From positions 788,009-852,008 of the forward strand of contig ML133378.1 of assembly GCA_003864495.1 (NCBI GenBank): DNA of 64,000 nt, given 5' to 3'. Each line of letters begins with the position of its first letter. Position 1 is the stretch's first letter. Of this stretch, positions 58,913 through 64,000 are shown piece after piece. The notes beneath the pieces are model-generated. The model ran no database searches. It worked only from the letters and a program-made list of their open reading frames with translations, and was not told the origin of the DNA. This stretch comes from Nemopilema nomurai (lineage: Eukaryota > Cnidaria > Scyphozoa > Rhizostomeae > Rhizostomatidae). The translations under genes were made by a program, and so were the position numbers.

Positions 58913-60141
58913 TAATCAAGTCCTCCATTGTATCATAGTCATTATCACCTTCAATTGTCTCTGTATTCCCAGTAACGTTATCGACGGCATGCCTCCTCGT
59001 TTTATATGTATACGCCCAGTTATTCAATTTAGTTAGTTAGAATCAAGACGCGCAACAGGCACATCGTCTTTTCTCTGGCTCCGTGTTCTCTGCACGTAAA
59101 ATAAGACTTTCTAGGTTTGGAAGTGACACGTTAATCGATGAATGGAATTTTTATTGTACAAACAGCATCTTAAAATCACACCAAAATGCCTTAATACTTG
59201 TTACACTAAGGGCGCTTCTAAATTTAGGTGTTAAGTAGCGCTGATCGGTCAATTATAATCATTCACTCGCTCTGCTTACCACCCCCTAGCATTTTCGATC
59301 CGCATCTGGCTATTTATTCTGTCAGTTTTCGGTTATTTTCCGACGTTTGCATACTCTCATTTCATTTCAAATGTTTGGAGTGTCGGACGAAAAAGTATTT
59401 TAAATATGCAAAAGTTAGTTCCGCTTTTTCTTGCAACTAATTAATGTTCTCATTCCAAGAGACTAGGGAAAACATCTATGTGCTTGCAGGCAAAGCGATA
59501 TATAATGATTCACCCAAAAGTATATTGATTCAATATATGACCACTACCTCTGAATACCATCTGTTCTTTGTTATAAGAGAAAAACGAAATGTATTTTTAA
59601 AAATCCTCAATCGTCAACATGATTTTAAAGGACATGACCAAACTCACTATGACCTAACGAAATTTATTCGAACGTCAAATTCAGCATTCGAGAAACTTGT
59701 AGCAAGCAAGGATGGCCCTTGCACTCGTTGGCATATCAGGCGGGTTATGGCCCTTTTGGTGGCAACCAGCCTTCTACTAAGTCACTCTGTCTTGCTTGGC
59801 TATACGGTTTCTACAATGAGGCTCATCACCGTCATTAGCACACAAAATGAACAAGAAGATAACTCAGGCTATGCACCTTTCCTAGCTAAAGCAAAAGTTA
59901 AAAGCTAGTCTGAGGAGACTTCCAAGAATAGTCAATGTCGAATGGTGTAACAAAGCTGTTTATTTCAAGTACTTTTGACACCTGGGTCATCATACCGTTG
60001 ATTGAAATTATCTAAAGTTATCAGATGACTTCTATTTCCATGTTCACTTTACAGTTGTTCAAAAGAGAGACAATTGCTCTATGTGTGTTTTTTCACCTCA
60101 CTAAAAGCAGCAAATGGTTCCCAAAATGTTCTCGCTGAGTT
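58913..60141. other. Intergenic DNA with one unassigned 154-codon frame
   Basis: The + strand frame 59444-59908 starts MFSFQETRENIYVLAGKAIY and contains a hydrophobic segment (VMALLVATSLLLSHSVLLGY) that could span a membrane. I recognise no family and see no neighbouring exon, so I do not call it a gene with confidence. Confidence 0.3.
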
Positions 60142-62023
60142 TTATGTTTGTATGCACGGCAAAGAAAAGCTCGAACCATTGAAAATGTATACAATTTTGA
60201 AATTGAGAGCAGCTAAATGTCTTACCCGACTTCCTAAGACCATTGGTGCCGTTGCGCCAGTGGTTTGACTTGCAAGTCTCACAAGCTCTTTGGCAACTGC
60301 TTCTTCATAACCAAAATCACTCTTTAGTTTCTCAACTACGCAAGCGTGGTTTGACTGACTTAGTCCACCCTCCTGTGTATTGCCTGAAGTATTAATTGTT
60401 TTATTTACAATTGTGTAGAAACTGCAGCATTGGCAAAAGTGAATACAATTGAAAGATAATTGCCTAGAGCAACCTATTGTAAATCTATTGCTACACGAAA
60501 GATAGATTGGGCCAAGAATTGATGATTTACCCTTTCTAAAATTTCTAAGCTAAGACCTAGAGAGTGCACATAAGATAAAAAGGACTTACCACAATTGCCC
60601 CAGCTTGAAGACACTGGAGACATTCCAGGGAATGCGCTAAGAAGAACTCCACCTTGAAGGTTTGGAAATGATATACTTGCAGCTGTGAAATGAAATTGCA
60701 GTTATAATTTTTTAAGAATAAAGTATATGACATTATTGTGGCTAAAAATTTCTAAAATTCAAGAATAACGCCAGGCTCAACCTTCATCAAAACTAAAATT
60801 TCTCCTTAATATAAGTTTTTTCCTATATCAAAGCAAAGATATAGAATTACATATTCAGATGATAGACATGACTACATTAACATTGATGAGATTTAAGGCA
60901 TTGACGATGTACTGGTCATAGCAACCTGGGTCAACTGTAACTTTTGCAATTCAGTAGACGGTAATCAATTATCATATAGTAATGCTAGTTGCTCAGGACC
61001 CGGCAAATTAGTGTATTTAGACGGTTCACTGTGCAATGTAAGTTTTTTTGCCGCAGCTGAAGCGTTATCTTATTTTCTAAAACGGGTTCAGCTTTTCAGG
61101 TACTTAATTAAGATACCTAGTGACATTACCTCTTTTCAGAAGTTGCCCCTTTTCTAAAAATCAACCTCTGGGCCGCTTTTTTCACACATTGGTCAACTAG
61201 ACGTGTAATTGAAACTCAAATATAGTTAATGAGCATGTAACTACACATGTCAATGAGATGTTTATCTATGTCAGTATAGACTCCTTCATTGAATGCATGC
61301 CTACGAATCTATCTTTGTAGCAGTTACTTGTTACTTAACACTCAATGTCAATCACTTTGCCTTTCGAAGAACAAATCATGCTAAAGTGAATATAAGGTTT
61401 TTGAAACTCCTCTGTCCTTCTGCAAATTCCATTTCACAATTCAAAATAAGTGCTATCGTAATATAACTGGAAAATACATTATAGACAGTGTAATTGTGTC
61501 TATTTTGAAAAATACTGTTAGAAGCTGTATAGATAGCGAAAAATTTCGAAATGTTGAATATCTAGAGTAGCGTCGTGCTACATATATGTTATGAAAATCG
61601 TAAATTATTGTAGGTTCAACACTGCTCGTACAGCTTTTTGCTTTTACTCGAGACTAAGTGTTTCTTTTTTCAAAATCTTATTATAAAAGCTAAAAACAGC
61701 AAATCTTATATTCTAAATTATTAACTTCTAATTGATTTGTTATCCTTTTTATTATCATTTAAAAGATTAATTTTGAGATAAGTTGCTTAGGAACTCATAA
61801 TTACATGTACATAATTAACAGAAATTTGGGGATTTCTCCCATATCAAACACAACAGAATGTAGATTGATCATTCAATGAAATAAGGTCTTATATATGGTC
61901 CTGGTATAATACTGATATTGCAATCATCTGAAATATAAAGAGTAACGTTTTAAAATAAAGGTGCTGCAACTCACCATTTGCATGTATGACCAGGATAGCG
62001 GTAAAGATAACAGCTCTCGTCAT
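60142..62023 (-). CDS. Small predicted secreted protein, three exons
   Basis: Exon 1 (62023-61975) begins MTRAVIFTAILVIHAN, a typical signal peptide, and ends in phase 1 at GTGAGT. Exon 2 (60682-60600, acceptor TTTCATTTCACAG) restores the frame: SISFPNLQGGVLLSAFPG and SSSWGNC, ending in phase 1 at GTAAGT. Exon 3 begins at 60383 (acceptor TACTTCAG), again in phase, with SNHACVVEKLKSDFGYEEAV and LVRLASQTTGATAPMVLGSR. It either ends at a donor at 60225 (GTAAGA) or reads on to a stop at 60142. The three matching phases and good splice sites support a real gene. Two cysteines (one in exon 2, one in exon 3) could pair. I do not recognise the family; more exons may lie to the left. Confidence 0.6.
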
Positions 62024-63412
62024 CTTCGAGGCTGTTTGTTTGATCTAGAAAGTTCAATGAGGATGGCCTTTAATTGCAGAATTTGAAATGCTTTTCTTCG
62101 TTTTCAGAACAAGAAGTCAATAACTAACATTTGCACAATTAACTCTTAATGATAGAACTATAGCTCTAGGAAGCTAAAGTCGTTTTGTGCAAAAGCCTGT
62201 ACAAAGCAATCTTGGTACTGGAAGACTGTCCAAACTATAATCTAGTTGCCTCCTTGCAGAGGTGGATAAAATTGTCTTCTTTCAAAGAACCTAAGTATGT
62301 GGCTCAAAACTTTCTGCGATAATATAGGGGGTAGACAAATAAACTTTCTGTTTGTGTCAATTCATCTATGTGCCTATATTGAATGTTTTGCTGTCTTGAA
62401 CTAATTCATGAACTTAAATATGTTATGGTTTTAAAAAAATTATTGAACCACAACATTTATATTATAACAAAACAATTTTTTTATGGCTGAGAAGGTAAAG
62501 GGGGCGTGAACGGAGACTTGTTTTGATGCCTAGTTGCATCTTACATCGTGAGTGTTTTGTACAGAACCGAGATTGATGATTACTTTGCCAATGAAAACAT
62601 GGCCTATAAACATTCAATTGACAGGATTTCAATTTTGAGCCAGCTATCTGGTATATAAATAGAACCCCATTTTTATATTTTGGAGACTGAGCAGATTATT
62701 TCGCATGCAATTGCAAACAAGTCACTTTGTAAATATAGCAAAAGCACTATCTGCTCCTAAGTCATCTAGCAGCATAGAAGGATTTTGTATCTTTATAGCT
62801 AAATACCTCTTGGCGTAAAACAATCACTGTATTTAGCTGAACAAATTCAAGACATGTTTTTATGAAACTGACTCTGAATAGACCTATCTCAATATTTGAC
62901 AAGATGGAAGCGATATATGGTTAAAACGGAGTCCTAGAGATATTAACATGGGACCAATGCTGCTCACGTCATAGTGCGAAAAACATTTTATGTGAAAAGA
63001 AATCTTAGACACTAATCTAGTCTGAATCATAATTTGCTAAAAAAATTTTGATTGTTAGCGGTTGAGATTTCTGTGAGGTGGCGAGTGTAAATGATGTGCA
63101 TAAGAAATTTCTTTCAACTGGAAAGAGACTATGCCCAAAAGACACTTGCTAGCTCAGACTAACCTGCTCACAGGAAATTTGAAGTAATATTTTCTTCCAA
63201 TTTGACTTATGTCACCAGACTCTTGTATTTACTTAGCCACTAAAAAAAATTTTCTGCAGAACTTTTTGCTAGCATTTTCATTCTAAGAAAATTGTCATCT
63301 TAATCAGAATGTCAAATTGTGTATTTGTACCAAATTTCATGCTTGTATCATAAAATACACAATTCGTCCATTTTTTTAGGTTAAGCGGCTGCACTACAAT
63401 GAGAGGCCCTAC
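62024..63412. other. AT-rich DNA, no gene seen
   Basis: Region upstream of the small secreted-protein gene, expected to hold its promoter. No coding frame or repeat stands out. Confidence 0.5.
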
Positions 63413-63511
63413 CTGAAAGATCATCGACTTTCCAAAGCCAGTTGGCAATATGGTAATGGTGTCTCTACTCTTTACAAGCCATGGAAAACTGTTTTTACAG
63501 CTTTTTCTAAC
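63413..63511 (-). CDS. RecQ-like helicase exon with Walker A motif (partial gene)
   Basis: On the - strand the sequence reads TITILPTGFGKSMIFQ, then a donor (CAG/GTAGGG). LPTGFGKS is the RecQ-family form of the Walker A box, which binds the ATP phosphates, followed by the usual Gln/Tyr-rich helix. The frame is open back to a TGA at 63512-63514; an acceptor at ...AAAAACAG (about 63491) is plausible. I found no exon for the later helicase motifs to the left, so this may be a gene fragment or a gene with long introns. Confidence 0.55.
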
Positions 63512-64000
63512 TCAATCATTACGGTCGCCAACACTCACCCACCAGACCAGACCAGATCAACAAAACAACGTATCCCAATTCGATTTCGGCAAGACTGCCT
63601 AATGACCATGAAACACACCAACATAATTAAAGGTAACAACGATACTACGTCAGACGAGAGATGATACGTCACTCTATAACAATGAACGTGATCACAATAA
63701 CGGAAACGGCACATTGACAAAAGACAATACATAGTTGTCAACAAGACTAAGTTTAATCAGATACTGCGCGCAACACAACTAATTAACAAAACCCTAACAC
63801 GTTGTACGGTATGAGTTCTATTACTTTTGGAATATGCATTTGCTTTCATCCGCATAAGCATTTTTGAAGAAATTTCCTTGGAATTGATGGTTTTTGTCAA
63901 AACCAGGTACAAAGCGTGCTGCTAAAAATCATTAAAAAGGCTTCTTTTTATAAAATATGTAATGAACAAATAACGAAATTAATTTCGACACCAGTTTTGA
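63512..64000. other. Right edge, no gene called
   Basis: A - strand frame (63535-63744) ends at a good donor-like GGTGAGTG and might be an upstream exon of the helicase fragment, but its sequence has no recognisable domain. Confidence 0.35.

Overview
The window reads as animal nuclear DNA seen from a chromosome end. Telomeric CCCTAA (TTAGGG) repeats, spliceosomal introns, and DIRS, Penelope, hAT and Ty3/gypsy-type elements all occur. Base composition and repertoire would suit a cnidarian such as a coral or sea anemone, but I cannot prove the species. CCCTAA on the + strand implies that the chromosome tip lies to the left and the interior to the right.

Layout. Positions 1-17380 and 17979-35737 are two head-to-tail copies of one large unit; the left end of copy 1 is outside the window. 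Copy 1 ends on 98 perfect CCCTAA repeats (17381-17968). Copy 2 ends at the same bases on a shorter, degenerate telomeric block (35737-36020). Each unit has the same order: a ~185-bp tandem array; exon 1 and exon 2 of a + strand gene for a predicted staphylococcal-nuclease-like plus SET-like protein, whose intron holds a 171-bp array and a TA-flanked MITE; a ~547-bp tandem repeat; a dead gypsy integrase; a 384-bp array (8.6 copies in unit 1, 2.8 in unit 2); and a - strand two-exon tyrosine recombinase (YR) gene next to the telomeric junction. The YR gene is fully open in copy 1. The nuclease-SET gene is nearly intact in copy 2. Where I compared the copies they differ mostly by one-base indels, many in homopolymers, which suggests either very recent duplication or long-read consensus error.

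36021-53640 is a subtelomeric satellite built on a 17-bp motif (TAGCCTCGTTTTCGTCC and variants), with interstitial telomeric blocks and higher-order repeats. A DIRS-like retrotransposon (gag/RT/RNase H plus YR) interrupts it at about 46885-51203. From 53640 rightwards the DNA is ordinary AT-rich sequence. It holds a Penelope-like GIY-YIG relic split by a 2.6-kb hAT element with an 8-bp target duplication, a small predicted secreted-protein gene on the - strand, and one exon of a RecQ-like helicase at the right edge.

Interpretation. The two-gene unit is the candidate new system: a telomere-associated, probably mobile element carrying a tyrosine recombinase and a nuclease-SET cargo protein. It would have entered successive telomeric tracts at one chromosome end. 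Mobility and telomere targeting are inferred from junctions and gene content, not shown.
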